Virus record (IMG/VR): IMGVR_UViG_3300046520_000148
Coordinates: 1 to 48,103 of that record
Length of the DNA: 48,103 bases
Direction: 5' to 3' (one strand)
Source of the DNA: a virus
Below are positions 29,395-38,069 of this stretch, piece after piece; the stretch's first letter is position 1; each line of letters starts with the position of its first letter. The translations under genes and the position numbers were made by a program. The notes beneath the pieces were generated by a model. It saw nothing but the letters and a program-made list of their open reading frames with translations. It made no database searches and was not told where the DNA came from.

Positions 29395-32376
29395 ATGAAC
29401 ATTGCAGAACTCGGCATTAAGGTCGACTCGGCTGATGCTGCCCAGGCTGCGACCGATCTCGACAAGCTGACCAAAGCCGGCGATCGCGCTGAGCAGTCCG
29501 CCGTCGGCCTGATGAAAGAGATGGAGGCGCTGGAGAAGTCGTTATCGAAAGGCGCGACCACCACGAAGGAACTGTCCAAGCAGCGCGAGAGTCTGGCGAA
29601 ACTCACCAAGACCGGAGCTTATGGCGAGGCCGAATTCACCAAGATCACTGCGCAGCTCGATAAGCAGCAAGTGGCCCTGGCAAAGTCGACACTGGATGAG
29701 CAGAAGGCCCTGAACAGCCTGCTCAGCGCAATTGACCCTGCTCGCGCTGCCATGGGCAAGCTCGACACCCAAGTCGAGCAGCTGGGCAAGCACCTGGATG
29801 CCGGCCGGATCAGCCAGGACCAGTACAACTCAGCCCTGAGCAAGATCGATAAGGATTACGCCAGGCTCGAAAAGACCGCCACCGGTTTTGACAAACTTCG
29901 CCTCGGCACCCGTCAGGCGCAAGAGAACGTCGTGCAGTTGGGGAATGCGCTGTCTTCGGGTGACTGGGGTAGCGGTGTTCGTGCGGTCGCTCAGTTGGGC
30001 GCTGGGGCGGGAGAGGGCGCCGCGGGGCTGCTCGCGACCCTTGCACCACTCGCGCTGGTCACAGCCGCCGTTGGCGTGCTCACGTACGCCTATTACAAGG
30101 GCAGCGAAGAGCAGAACAGCTACAACAAGTCACTGATCCTGACCGGCAGCTATGCAGGAGTAAGTGCAGGTCAACTGGGGGAGATGGCGCGGCAAGTGAG
30201 CGCCACTGTCGGCACGACCGGACAGGCTGCTGAGGTTCTGGCCCTTCTGGCCGGCAACGGCAAGATCGCGGGCGACAGTTTCACCGGCATCACCCTGGCC
30301 GCCGTGTCGATGCAGGAAGCCACTGGCAAGGCAGTGAGAGAAACCGTTGCCGAGTTCTCCAGGCTGGCCGACGACCCAGTTAAGGCGTCCGCTGCGTTGA
30401 ATGAGCAGTACCACTACCTGACGGCCTCGGTTTACTCACAGATAGCAGCACTGGAAGAGCAGGGCGACCACACTGGCGCTGTGAAACTGGCGACCGAGCA
30501 GTACGCGGACGCCATCAACGAGCGCACGCCGAAGATTCTCGAAAACCTGAGCTTCTGGGAAAAGGGTTACAACGCTGTCGCGCGCGCCGCGGACAACCTG
30601 AGGAATATCGGCCGGCCAGATATTGGTGCAGACATAGAGCAGGCACGCCGTAATTTGGCGTCGGCCCAAGCCGGTAACATCGGTTTGTTCCAGAACAAGC
30701 AGGAGATGATCGACCTCTATACCAATCAGCTAAACATGCTGGAGGACCAGAGGGACGCCGAGGCCGATATCGCCAAATGGCAAGGGGAGCAGGCGAAAGC
30801 CCAGGGTGATGCCGTCTCGTCGATGGCGAAGGTTGATGCACTGACCAAGTCTTCATGGACGAATGAGCAGAAGCGCACTCAGGCGATCAAGGAATACAAG
30901 CGGCAACTCGAAGACATCCGCAAGGTTGCGCCGAACGATCCGCGCCTGAATCAAGCGGCGATCGACAAGAACCTGGCGAACATAGACGACCAGTTCAAGG
31001 GTCCGAAAGCAGTCGGTTCGCAAGTCGATCTAACCGGTTTCAACAACGCCAAGAACAACTTGGCCGACATCGTCACCGACTACAAAAACGCCAAGAAGGA
31101 ACTGGACGCGGCGCAGAAGGCCGGTCTGGTATCCCAGGAGGACTATGCCGCGCGAAGCGCCGCGCTGATCAAGCAGGAAAGCGCGGATGTGGCCGCAGCC
31201 TTCGAGGCCGAGATATCCACCCTCGAAGCGGCCAAGGCCAAGAAGACCACCACGGCTGCCCAGGGTATCCAACTGGACCAGAAGATCGCCGATGCACGTC
31301 AGGCGATGGTCAAGGCTCAGAAGGATGCTGATTCAGAGCTGGCTGTGCTCGCACTGAAAGAAAAGGAGCGCACCGACAAGCAGACTCTGGCGGTCAACAC
31401 CTACACCAGGGCCTTGCAGCAACAGGTCGACACGCTTCGGCAGCAGGGATTGCGGGCGGCCTCTGGTCTTGGCCAGGGTGACCGTCAGCGCGGGCTGAGG
31501 GACCAGCAAAACGGCATCGATGATCGATTTGACCAGCAGCGCTTGGAGCTGGCCAACCAGTATGGCGATGGCGCCCGCGGCATGAACCTCGACGAGTACA
31601 CCAAAAAACTGGCAGCGCTCAAAGCCACTCAGCAGGATCTGCACGACACCGTGCTGGCCAATTACGATGACATGACCGCCGCTCAGGGCGACTGGAGCGC
31701 CGGCGCATCGTCGGCGTGGCAGAACTACTTGGAGTCGGCACGGAATGTGGCGGGACAGACAAAAAGCCTGTTCACCAACGCTTTCAGTTCGATGGAAGAC
31801 GCGGTCGCGAATTTCGCCATATCTGGCAAATTTTCGTTCTCTGACTTCACCAAGTCGATTTTGGCTGACATGGCGCGCATTGCTACGCGGCAGGCAGCCT
31901 CTGGTCTGCTGTCGAGCCTTGCCAGCTCTGCCGCCAGTGCGTACTTCGGCAGCGGTAGCGGTGCAGCATCGTCGGCCGGCTCGACCCAGGCTGGTTACAA
32001 CAATGTCGATTTCTCTGGCTATCGAGCTGCTGGCGGTCCGGTAGCGGCGAACTCGCTGTACGAGGTCAACGAACTCGGTCCTGAGCTTTACAACGAGGGC
32101 GGGCGATCCTTCCTCATGACTGGCGCCAATGGCGGCAGCGTCACGCCGCTGACTTCTGGCGGCGGGGCTGGCATTCAAGCCATGGGCGGTGGATCTACGC
32201 AAATCAGCGTGCGGGTGAACGTTGCCAGTGATGGCAGCACCAGCGCTACATCCAGCGATCCGTCGTATCAGCAGTTCGGGAAAGAGCTTGGCGACTTCGT
32301 CGAGCAGAAATATCGACAGCTGCTTCGCAAGGATCTGAGCCAGGGCGGCAGCATTACCAGAGCAATCAAAGGGTGA
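29395..32376 (+). CDS. Tail tape-measure protein (lambda H-like)
   Basis: 993 residues. Long helical and coiled-coil stretches alternate with a hydrophobic segment near 202-235 (GAAGLLATLAPLALVTAAVGVLTYAYY), and the lambda-type C-terminal domain is visible at about 800-845 (FAISGKFSFSDFTKSILADM, then RQAASGLLSSLASSA), followed by a Gly/Ser-rich tail. It sets tail length and is ejected during infection. At about 0.15 nm per residue, the known rule would give a tail near 150 nm. Confidence 0.93.
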   Translation: MNIAELGIKVDSADAAQAATDLDKLTKAGDRAEQSAVGLMKEMEALEKSLSKGATTTKELSKQRESLAKLTKTGAYGEAEFTKITAQLDKQQVALAKSTLDEQKALNSLLSAIDPARAAMGKLDTQVEQLGKHLDAGRISQDQYNSALSKIDKDYARLEKTATGFDKLRLGTRQAQENVVQLGNALSSGDWGSGVRAVAQLGAGAGEGAAGLLATLAPLALVTAAVGVLTYAYYKGSEEQNSYNKSLILTGSYAGVSAGQLGEMARQVSATVGTTGQAAEVLALLAGNGKIAGDSFTGITLAAVSMQEATGKAVRETVAEFSRLADDPVKASAALNEQYHYLTASVYSQIAALEEQGDHTGAVKLATEQYADAINERTPKILENLSFWEKGYNAVARAADNLRNIGRPDIGADIEQARRNLASAQAGNIGLFQNKQEMIDLYTNQLNMLEDQRDAEADIAKWQGEQAKAQGDAVSSMAKVDALTKSSWTNEQKRTQAIKEYKRQLEDIRKVAPNDPRLNQAAIDKNLANIDDQFKGPKAVGSQVDLTGFNNAKNNLADIVTDYKNAKKELDAAQKAGLVSQEDYAARSAALIKQESADVAAAFEAEISTLEAAKAKKTTTAAQGIQLDQKIADARQAMVKAQKDADSELAVLALKEKERTDKQTLAVNTYTRALQQQVDTLRQQGLRAASGLGQGDRQRGLRDQQNGIDDRFDQQRLELANQYGDGARGMNLDEYTKKLAALKATQQDLHDTVLANYDDMTAAQGDWSAGASSAWQNYLESARNVAGQTKSLFTNAFSSMEDAVANFAISGKFSFSDFTKSILADMARIATRQAASGLLSSLASSAASAYFGSGSGAASSAGSTQAGYNNVDFSGYRAAGGPVAANSLYEVNELGPELYNEGGRSFLMTGANGGSVTPLTSGGGAGIQAMGGGSTQISVRVNVASDGSTSATSSDPSYQQFGKELGDFVEQKYRQLLRKDLSQGGSITRAIKG

Positions 32377-32382
32377 CGATTT

Positions 32383-32721
32383 ATGGCGCTTGAGCGATTC
32401 ACTTGGCAGATCGAAAAGGGGGCCGAGGGCGATATCAGCCAGCGGGTGCGATCCAAGCAATTCGCCGACGGCTACAGCCAGTCAGTGTCGGACGGAATCA
32501 ACAACAAGTCGCAGTCCTGGCCGTTCAGCTACACCGGTAAGGCCGTCACGATCAAACAGATCATCGCATTTCTCGACCGCCATGCAGGGGCGAAAGCCTT
32601 CCTGTGGGCACCGCCACTCGGCGAACTCGGCCTCTACAAATGCACAGGCTACAAGTCTGCGCACAAAGGCGGTGACGTTTACGCCCTGACCGGCACTCTC
32701 GAACAAACCTTTCACCCATAA
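32383..32721 (+). CDS. Minor tail protein M-like
   Basis: 112 residues from ATG at 32383. The pattern RVRSKQFADGYSQSVSDGIN, WPFSYTGKAVTIKQIIAFLD, FLWAPPLGELGLYKCTGY and a final TGTLEQTFHP is characteristic of the lambda M / phage minor tail family. It is part of the tail tip, attached between tape measure and gpL. Gene order H-M-L-K is kept here. Confidence 0.92.
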   Translation: MALERFTWQIEKGAEGDISQRVRSKQFADGYSQSVSDGINNKSQSWPFSYTGKAVTIKQIIAFLDRHAGAKAFLWAPPLGELGLYKCTGYKSAHKGGDVYALTGTLEQTFHP

Positions 32722-32732
32722 GGAATTGCCGC

Positions 32733-33485
32733 ATGGCATTGATAACGGACATCCAGAAGCTGGAGCCCGGCGGGGAGGTGCGGCTGTTTGAAATTGACGG
32801 CACGGAATACGGCGCTGACGTGCTGCGCTTCCATGGTCACGCCATCCCGCACACGCCAGCAGAGTTGCTGGCCTATGAAAGCTCAGTCGACGAACTGCCA
32901 GCCAAGTCAATCTGGTGGCAGGGCAACGAGTACGCAGCCTGGCCAGTGCAGATTGAAGGCCTTGGCGCAGACAGCAATGGCAGCGCGACTCGGCCGACCT
33001 TTATGGCAGGCAACGTCAACGGGCGCATCACAGCGTTGTGCCTGGCCTTCGATGATCTGCTGAAGTTTCAACTGACCGTCCGCGAAACCATGGCCCAGTA
33101 CCTGGACGCGGCGAACTTCCCGGACGGCAATCCGACTGCTGACCCGACGCAAGAGGCGCTGGAGATCTGGTATATCGACCAGAAAACCGGTGAGGACGGT
33201 GAGGCTGTGCAGTGGGAGCTTTCATCCCCGGGCGAGATCGACAACCACGGGCTGCCCGGTCGCCAGATGACGACCTTCTGTCACTGGGCCATGACCGGCG
33301 GATACCGAGGGCCAAACTGCGGCTACACCGGGAGCGCTATGTTCGACGATGACGACAACCCCACGGACGACCCGAGCAAGGACGAGTGCAAGGGCGGACT
33401 CAAGTCCTGCAAGTTGCGCTTCGGCGACAACAACCAACTTCCACACGGCGGCTTCCCCGCTGTTTCCCTCATTGCCAGGAGCTGA
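32733..33485 (+). CDS. Minor tail protein L-like, with iron-sulphur cysteines
   Basis: 250 residues. The N-terminal part is beta-rich; the C-terminal domain carries four cysteines, Cys183, 196, 219 and 226, in the spacing of lambda gpL, which is known to bind a [4Fe-4S] cluster. It forms a ring at the tail tip that contacts gpJ and the M ring. The gene is followed two bases later by the K start. All four ligands are present, so cluster binding is likely. Confidence 0.9.
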   Translation: MALITDIQKLEPGGEVRLFEIDGTEYGADVLRFHGHAIPHTPAELLAYESSVDELPAKSIWWQGNEYAAWPVQIEGLGADSNGSATRPTFMAGNVNGRITALCLAFDDLLKFQLTVRETMAQYLDAANFPDGNPTADPTQEALEIWYIDQKTGEDGEAVQWELSSPGEIDNHGLPGRQMTTFCHWAMTGGYRGPNCGYTGSAMFDDDDNPTDDPSKDECKGGLKSCKLRFGDNNQLPHGGFPAVSLIARS

Positions 33486-33487
33486 CC

Positions 33488-34252
33488 ATGCGCAAGCACA
33501 TCCTGCTGGAGGTTCAGGCGCACGCGGCTGCTGAGTACCCGAAAGAGTGCTGCGGCCTGCTGCTGGCGGTTGGGCGGAAGGAGCAATACTTCCCGTGCCG
33601 GAACATCGCAACCACGCCAAGCGAGGAATTTCGGATTGACCCGGAGGACTACGCCGCGGCGGAAGATTTGGGCGAGGTGATCGGCATTGTTCACTCGCAC
33701 CCTGACGCCACCAGCCGCCCGTCACCGCATGACCTGGCCATGTGCGAGGCGACCGAGATGCCCTGGCACATCCTGAGCTGGCCGGAAGGAGATCTCAGGT
33801 CGATAACTCCGACCGGCCACACGCCGCTACTCAATCGGCCCTTTGTTCATGGTGCGTGGGACTGCTGGGCTATTTGTGAGCAGTGGTACAAGCGCGAGCT
33901 GGGGCTTGAGTTCGAGGCCTTCAAGCGCGAGGACGGCTGGTGGGAAAGTGCGGACGCGGTCAGCCTGTACGAAGCGAACTACGAAGCCGCCGGCTTTGTC
34001 CGTGTCGACCATCCGCAGCGCGGTGACATGATCGTGATGGGAGTAGGGCGGACGGTTCACCCGAACCATGCCGGGATCTTCCTCGGCAGTGATCCGTCAC
34101 TACCCGGTGAGGATGCGGCGACCTTCGGGCCTGGTCCTTTTCTGCTGCACCACCTGTACGGTCGCCCGAGCGAGATCATAGTGTTTGGCGGTCCGTGGCT
34201 TGACCGAACACGTCTGATCCTGAGACATGGGAGTACAGACTCAGCAGGATAA
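33488..34252 (+). CDS. Tail-tip peptidase K-like (JAMM plus NlpC/P60)
   Basis: 254 residues from ATG at 33488 with GGAG upstream. The JAMM metalloprotease part has Glu20, His69 and His71 in VHSHP, and Ser79/Asp82 in SPHD. The NlpC/P60 part has Cys126 in AWDCWAIC and His194 in HPNHAGIF. In lambda, K is needed for tail assembly; NlpC/P60 domains cut peptidoglycan stems and may aid entry. In lambda, gene I follows directly; here a 3.1-kb insertion separates them. Confidence 0.93.
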   Translation: MRKHILLEVQAHAAAEYPKECCGLLLAVGRKEQYFPCRNIATTPSEEFRIDPEDYAAAEDLGEVIGIVHSHPDATSRPSPHDLAMCEATEMPWHILSWPEGDLRSITPTGHTPLLNRPFVHGAWDCWAICEQWYKRELGLEFEAFKREDGWWESADAVSLYEANYEAAGFVRVDHPQRGDMIVMGVGRTVHPNHAGIFLGSDPSLPGEDAATFGPGPFLLHHLYGRPSEIIVFGGPWLDRTRLILRHGSTDSAG

Positions 34253-35155
34253 TTGCTCAAGTCGCGTAGAGTGTACGTGCGAACAGTATCGACCTCCGAT
34301 GGGATAGAAACTAAGCTGGCACATCGCTTTAACTCCGAGTCAGATTTCATGCAAGGACAGCCAAAGCTGGCTATCGCTGATTTTGCCAACCAGCGCAGAA
34401 TCATGTGGAGCTCAATTGCTCAAACTCACACTGTCAATGAGATGGCAGTGCGTCGCCTTTTAAATAGCCTTGATGCCTTGTTGGCCGCGCTCCCAACGGG
34501 CGACCCCAGCCGGGGCCTTGTCTTGCATGAACAAGCGTACCTTTACGCTTATTTGATGAAGGTAGATTTGTCGACAAAACTTTTTATGCAGGCCGAGCTA
34601 GAGGGGCTTCCTCCGTTAGCAAAATCCGTATCTGCGGCTCACGCCCTTTATGTCTGTGGAGAGATAAACATGGCAGTAAAGGAAGTTGAGCTTGCGAACT
34701 TAGAGAGTGCGGAGAGCCGAGACCTTATTGCGGTTGCAAATCAGTGTGTACATTTGGGCTTGTTCAGGCGCGCCCGAGATCTTTATGAAAAAGCTAGATC
34801 CTCAAAGAATGACTACGTGGGGCGCGTCATATGCGCAGCAGAGCTAATGGACGAAATCAATGCCTTAGACCATGAGGTTTCTGATCGACTCGCGGTTGCT
34901 GCGCGAATAGTGAAGGAAATGTCCTGTCACCCTTTGATTGGTTATGACGTTTTCGCGATGCATGGCGAGGGGATACTGTTTCGTTTTGTAGTCCGAGATG
35001 ATATTGAACGGCTCGTTGAAATCGATAGGGAAATTGATGCGGTTCTTTCATCTACGTTTGACAGCTCATTAGATGCGCTGTTTTCAGTTGGCATCTGTCC
35101 CCATACAGAGGGATCTCTGAAGGAAATTGGAGACGCTTACAATGTCAGTGTGTAG
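34253..35155 (+). CDS. Helical-repeat (TPR-like) protein, partner of a HEPN-like gene
   Basis: 300 residues if started at TTG 34253, which overlaps the K stop region and has AGGA upstream; ATG 34349 (268 residues) is an alternative. The sequence is helical with TPR-like pairs (LVLHEQAYLYAYLMKVDLST, then ALYVCGEINMAVKEVELANL, then CVHLGLFRRARDLYEKARSS). One 60-base stretch counted (34981-35040) is 42 % G+C, lower than the tail genes. It overlaps the HEPN-like gene by 14 bases. Unknown family; a two-gene accessory system is inferred. Confidence 0.65.
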   Translation: MLKSRRVYVRTVSTSDGIETKLAHRFNSESDFMQGQPKLAIADFANQRRIMWSSIAQTHTVNEMAVRRLLNSLDALLAALPTGDPSRGLVLHEQAYLYAYLMKVDLSTKLFMQAELEGLPPLAKSVSAAHALYVCGEINMAVKEVELANLESAESRDLIAVANQCVHLGLFRRARDLYEKARSSKNDYVGRVICAAELMDEINALDHEVSDRLAVAARIVKEMSCHPLIGYDVFAMHGEGILFRFVVRDDIERLVEIDREIDAVLSSTFDSSLDALFSVGICPHTEGSLKEIGDAYNVSV

Positions 35156-35537
35156 CAACGAGCTTCTAGAGTTGGCAGAGGATTTGGTTGGTGGTGAGGG
35201 CGAGTGTCGGGCGAGGGCTGCAGTAGGTCGCAGTTATTACGCACTTTTTCACGAAGCAACGGCTACAGCTGAAAGTCTCAAGCTACAGCAATGCCCTGCT
35301 GATAAAAAACTGGCTACACATGAGCGCTTGATTTACCGCTACGAAAATGGCGGTAGTAAAGGGCTTGCTGCGCTAGGTAGAACGATGCGAAAGCAGAAGC
35401 AAATGAGAGCAGTTGCCGATTACGATATTCGCGAGGATTTCCGCGTCGAAGAGGCTAGGCTCCATATCGCCAATAGCATGCGAGTCATGAAAGACCTACG
35501 ACGAATTTCTCAATCTGAAGTAGTGAATCAAGCTTAG
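35142..35537 (+). CDS. HEPN-like protein (possible RNase or nucleotide-binding effector)
   Basis: 131 residues from ATG at 35142 (GGAG nine bases upstream). The helical motif RARAAVGRSYYALFHEATA fits the HEPN family, with Arg30 and His37 spaced as R-x6-H, the form of catalytic HEPN RNases; other HEPN branches lack activity. A second charged helix with MRKQKQMRAVADYDIREDF follows. HEPN proteins are frequent in toxin-antitoxin and anti-phage systems. Coupled to the TPR-like gene upstream; together they are cargo in the tail operon. Confidence 0.7.
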   Translation: MSVCSNELLELAEDLVGGEGECRARAAVGRSYYALFHEATATAESLKLQQCPADKKLATHERLIYRYENGGSKGLAALGRTMRKQKQMRAVADYDIREDFRVEEARLHIANSMRVMKDLRRISQSEVVNQA

Positions 35538-35621
35538 CTGTCGGCAATATTTTTTTGCTGGTTTATCGCCCTCAGTAGCCCTAGTGATGAACTCATCCGT
35601 TTCAGGTCGAGGAAGAAGCAT

Positions 35622-35649
35622 AAAGCCCAGCCAACCAGCTGGGCTTTTT
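35622..35649 (+). terminator. Strong terminator after the HEPN gene
   Basis: AAAGCCCAGC (35622-35631) pairs with GCTGGGCTTT (35638-35647) over CAACCA, followed by TT. It closes the HEPN pair, which is thus delimited from the rest of the tail operon. Confidence 0.8.
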
Positions 35650-35738
35650 GCATCAATCAAACAAACAAAATCCCGCTGATGCAGGCTTTTGTTTGTGGAC
35701 GCAGCGTTGTGGAGGGCGTTGCAGCTAACGCCCTAGGT

Positions 35739-36008
35739 TCAATCGTTGCACGATGCCCAGTCTATGGAAAGGATGCCAGTACCTTCGTCGAAATCAACAT
35801 CGCACGGATTGTCGCTTTCCCTGAAGTAATGAAGAACTGCGTCAGCAAACTGCACCTTGTCACCCTTCAAACGATAGGTGGTGCTGGAGTTACCCGCCTG
35901 AGCTTCCTGCCTGATTTCGTAATTGATTGACTCAATCAGGTCGCGAAAATCGTTGTTCAGTTTCCCTTCTTCAGTTTTTTTTCGAAGAAATTCTGCATCT
36001 GTTGGCAT
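35739..36008 (-). CDS. Small acidic accessory protein
   Basis: 89 residues from ATG at 36006-36008 with GGAGAGG upstream. Acidic, helical start (PTDAEFLRKKTEEGKLNNDF) and a C-terminal acidic, beta-like tail (CDVDFDEGTGILSIDWASC). It is leftward in the insertion between K and I. No known family; the acid-rich composition could suit an anti-restriction or DNA-mimic role, but this is not more than a thought. Confidence 0.55.
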   Translation of the reverse strand: MPTDAEFLRKKTEEGKLNNDFRDLIESINYEIRQEAQAGNSSTTYRLKGDKVQFADAVLHYFRESDNPCDVDFDEGTGILSIDWASCND

Positions 36009-36154
36009 TTGCCTCTCCTTAGAATTTTGGGGTCAACCTAGCCATATATGGGGAGTGAATTCACTCGATCAACTGTGATTTTGCTCAGGCTGGATTAATG
36101 TCCAGCTATTTAGGGGGAGTCGAAATCAATAGGCAGAGGGAGTTTGGTGTTTGG

Positions 36155-36454
36155 TTAATTGAAATTTCGCTCATAAAGCAGTTCGTGGCACCGCCGTGCA
36201 ACGTTCAAAAAAAACCAACTGCTCAGCGCTAGGGCGCCCAAGAAGACAAAAGCCAAAATTGCTTTCAGCGGTAGACCGTGATCGCGAGACAGAATTAACA
36301 GATCAGGTATCGTTGTACCGACAACCCATAAGTAAAAGCTGCCGACCACGAAGCTCGGGGCGCCGATGCAGGCGAGCGCCCAGTCGTTCAGCTCTGCCCA
36401 GGTCTTCTTTCTCCGGTTGCGAAACGAGATTACTGCGTTTTTCAGTATTTTCAT
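36155..36454 (-). CDS. Small two-pass membrane protein
   Basis: 99 residues from ATG at 36452-36454. Basic N-terminus (MKILKNAVISFRNRRKKTW), then two hydrophobic segments (CIGAPSFVVGSFYLWVVG and LKAILAFVFLGALALSSWFF) with a short outside loop, and a charged C-terminus. It is a leftward gene in the K-I insertion. Function unknown; membrane location suggests an envelope-linked exclusion role is possible. Confidence 0.6.
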   Translation of the reverse strand: MKILKNAVISFRNRRKKTWAELNDWALACIGAPSFVVGSFYLWVVGTTIPDLLILSRDHGLPLKAILAFVFLGALALSSWFFLNVARRCHELLYERNFN

Positions 36455-36614
36455 GACGGTCCCCGATCCTTTGGACGGTTTGGAGGCAGGAGGCTACTAC
36501 CAGTGTGCAGCAGAGCGTTACTGGCGTTACATCCAAGCTGGATATTTGGCCAGTTCCGGAGTGCTGTGCGGCCTTGGCTGGTGCTACCATCCTGGTCTGC
36601 CTCCCAAGGAATTC

Positions 36615-36992
36615 ATGATGAAACTGGATAAAGAGCTGGTCCGAGAAATCCTCCTTGCCGTAGAAGCCCATGACGAGGCCCAAGGATGGATGACTTTAAA
36701 AGTTGAAGGTCGTACCGATAAAGACGTCTCCTATCACGTCATGCTTTTGGATGAAGCTGGCCTGCTTTCCGGCATTAGCTTGGGTGGCATGAACCATTTC
36801 GAGTGGCAGCCAAAGCGACTCACTTATCAAGGACATGAGTTTCTCGAAACCGTCCGAGATGGCGAGGTATGGAGGCGAACCAAGGAGGGGGCGGAAAAAG
36901 TTGGTGGCGTCGGCCTGGGAGTGCTTGTTGAGCTTGGCAAGGCATACGGGAAGCAAATTTTCAAAGAGCGCCTCGGCATTGAGCTGCCTTGA
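36615..36992 (+). CDS. DUF2513-like hypothetical protein
   Basis: 125 residues from ATG at 36615 (a second ATG at 36618 is better spaced from AAGGA). The start MMKLDKELVREILLAVEAHD, the middle YHVMLLDEAGLLSGI and the end YQGHEFLETVRDGEVWRRTKEG fit the DUF2513 family, which is common in phages and has no known function; its shape resembles a winged helix. It lies in the K-I insertion, followed by a lipoprotein gene. Confidence 0.75.
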   Translation: MMKLDKELVREILLAVEAHDEAQGWMTLKVEGRTDKDVSYHVMLLDEAGLLSGISLGGMNHFEWQPKRLTYQGHEFLETVRDGEVWRRTKEGAEKVGGVGLGVLVELGKAYGKQIFKERLGIELP

Positions 36993-37018
36993 AAACGCCA
37001 AACCAACGAGGGAACGAC

Positions 37019-37357
37019 ATGCGGATTTTGATCGGGGCGGTTGCAGTGGCTTTGCTGGCGGGGTGTTCTTCGGTTTCATCCCTTGAGGATGGAGCGCCGG
37101 AGCTTGTCGCCTCAACGACAAAGACACCTGCGAAATATGCCAAGTGCCTGATGCCGAAGTGGCAAGAAATCAATGCGGCCACTACCTCTACAGAAACTGA
37201 AACTGGCTATCGGCTGTTACTGAACGTTGATTTTGTTGGCGCTGCAGCGCTGGCCGATATCGACAAAGCGGGTGCTGGGTCGCAGGTTCGGATTTATAAG
37301 TCCAGCGGGATCATGGGAAGTGGAAAATGGGCGGAGACTGCCCGATCTTGCCTGTAA
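37019..37357 (+). CDS. Lipoprotein in the tail operon (candidate superinfection exclusion protein)
   Basis: 112 residues from ATG at 37019 with GAGGGA upstream. The signal MRILIGAVAVALLAGCSS has a lipobox (LAGC) with Cys16 as acylation site. The mature part has a beta-rich, polar sequence. Small lipoproteins coded near tail-tip genes of other phages (T5 Llp, lambdoid Cor) block the phage receptor after infection; a like role is plausible but unproven. A terminator-like hairpin follows. Confidence 0.65.
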   Translation: MRILIGAVAVALLAGCSSVSSLEDGAPELVASTTKTPAKYAKCLMPKWQEINAATTSTETETGYRLLLNVDFVGAAALADIDKAGAGSQVRIYKSSGIMGSGKWAETARSCL

Positions 37358-37371
37358 CGAATCATACGAAG

Positions 37372-37410
37372 ACCGCCTACGGGCGGTTTTTTATTGCCTA
37401 GAGAAAAGCC
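37372..37410 (+). terminator. Terminator plus ribosome-site cassette before the I-like gene
   Basis: ACCGCC (37372-37377) pairs with GGCGGT (37382-37387), then TTTTTT, then TTGCCTAGAGAAAA, and the ATG at 37411. This is one of several near-identical units in the right half of the phage, combining a terminator shape with the start region of the next gene. Confidence 0.65.
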
Positions 37411-38010
37411 ATGTCAGCCATCGCAGTCGATTATCAGCCTTTAACCACAGTGAAGTTGTACGGGGTATTGCGGCAGTTCGGGCGTGAGTTCAGGTTGTCG
37501 GTTAGAACTCCGGCGGAGGCGGTAAAAGCGCTTTGCGTGCAGATTCCCGGTCTAGAAAGATTCATCTCGAACGCAAAGAACCGGGGGATCGAGTTTGCTG
37601 TGTTTCGTGGGTCGAAGAATTTGCAAGAGAAGGAGCTTAGCTTTGGCGGCGATGGAGACATCCGTATCGCCCCGGTTGTGACCGGCAGCAAGCGAGACGG
37701 AATCATCCAGACGGTGGTGGGGGCGGTGCTGATTGCTGCTGGCTATCTTTTATCTGCACCAACCGGCGGCGCAAGTCTTGCACTTGTAGGCCCTGGCGTT
37801 GCTCTGGTCGCCGGTGGCGTGATCCAGATGCTTAGCCCGCAAGCCAAAGGCCTGAAGACCAGCGCAGCCCCCCAGAACTCCCCCGGCTATGCTTTCGGCA
37901 GCGCCAAGAACACCACGGCATCCGGCAACCCGGTCCCGCTCTGCATCGGTAAACGCCGATGGGGCGGGGCGATCATCAGTGCCGCGATCTATGCCGAAGA
38001 CCAGATGTAG
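37411..38010 (+). CDS. Tail assembly protein I-like
   Basis: 199 residues from ATG at 37411. The N-terminal part (TTVKLYGVLRQFGREFRLSV, then AVKALCVQIPGLERFISNAK) and the central hydrophobic Gly/Ala-rich stretch (IIQTVVGAVLIAAGYLLSAP, then LVGPGVALVAGGVIQMLSPQ) are typical of lambda I. It is needed for assembly of the tail tip and is located before J. Its separation from K by a moron insertion is unusual. Confidence 0.9.
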   Translation: MSAIAVDYQPLTTVKLYGVLRQFGREFRLSVRTPAEAVKALCVQIPGLERFISNAKNRGIEFAVFRGSKNLQEKELSFGGDGDIRIAPVVTGSKRDGIIQTVVGAVLIAAGYLLSAPTGGASLALVGPGVALVAGGVIQMLSPQAKGLKTSAAPQNSPGYAFGSAKNTTASGNPVPLCIGKRRWGGAIISAAIYAEDQM

Positions 38011-38031
38011 CCAAACCGTCGAATACCACAG

Positions 38032-38069
38032 CCGCCCATGAGGTGGTTTTTTACTGCCTGGAGAAACGC
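38032..38069 (+). terminator. Terminator plus ribosome-site cassette before the J-like gene
   Basis: CCGCC (38032-38036) can pair with GGTGG (38042-38046, one G-U), followed by TTTTTT, then ACTGCCTGGAGAAACGC and the ATG at 38070. It closely matches the unit before the I-like gene. Confidence 0.6.

Noticed and set aside
31333-32460. Minus-strand open frame of 375 codons across the tape-measure end
   Set aside because: Antisense to the tape measure and M-like genes, with no start signal and no recognisable domain.
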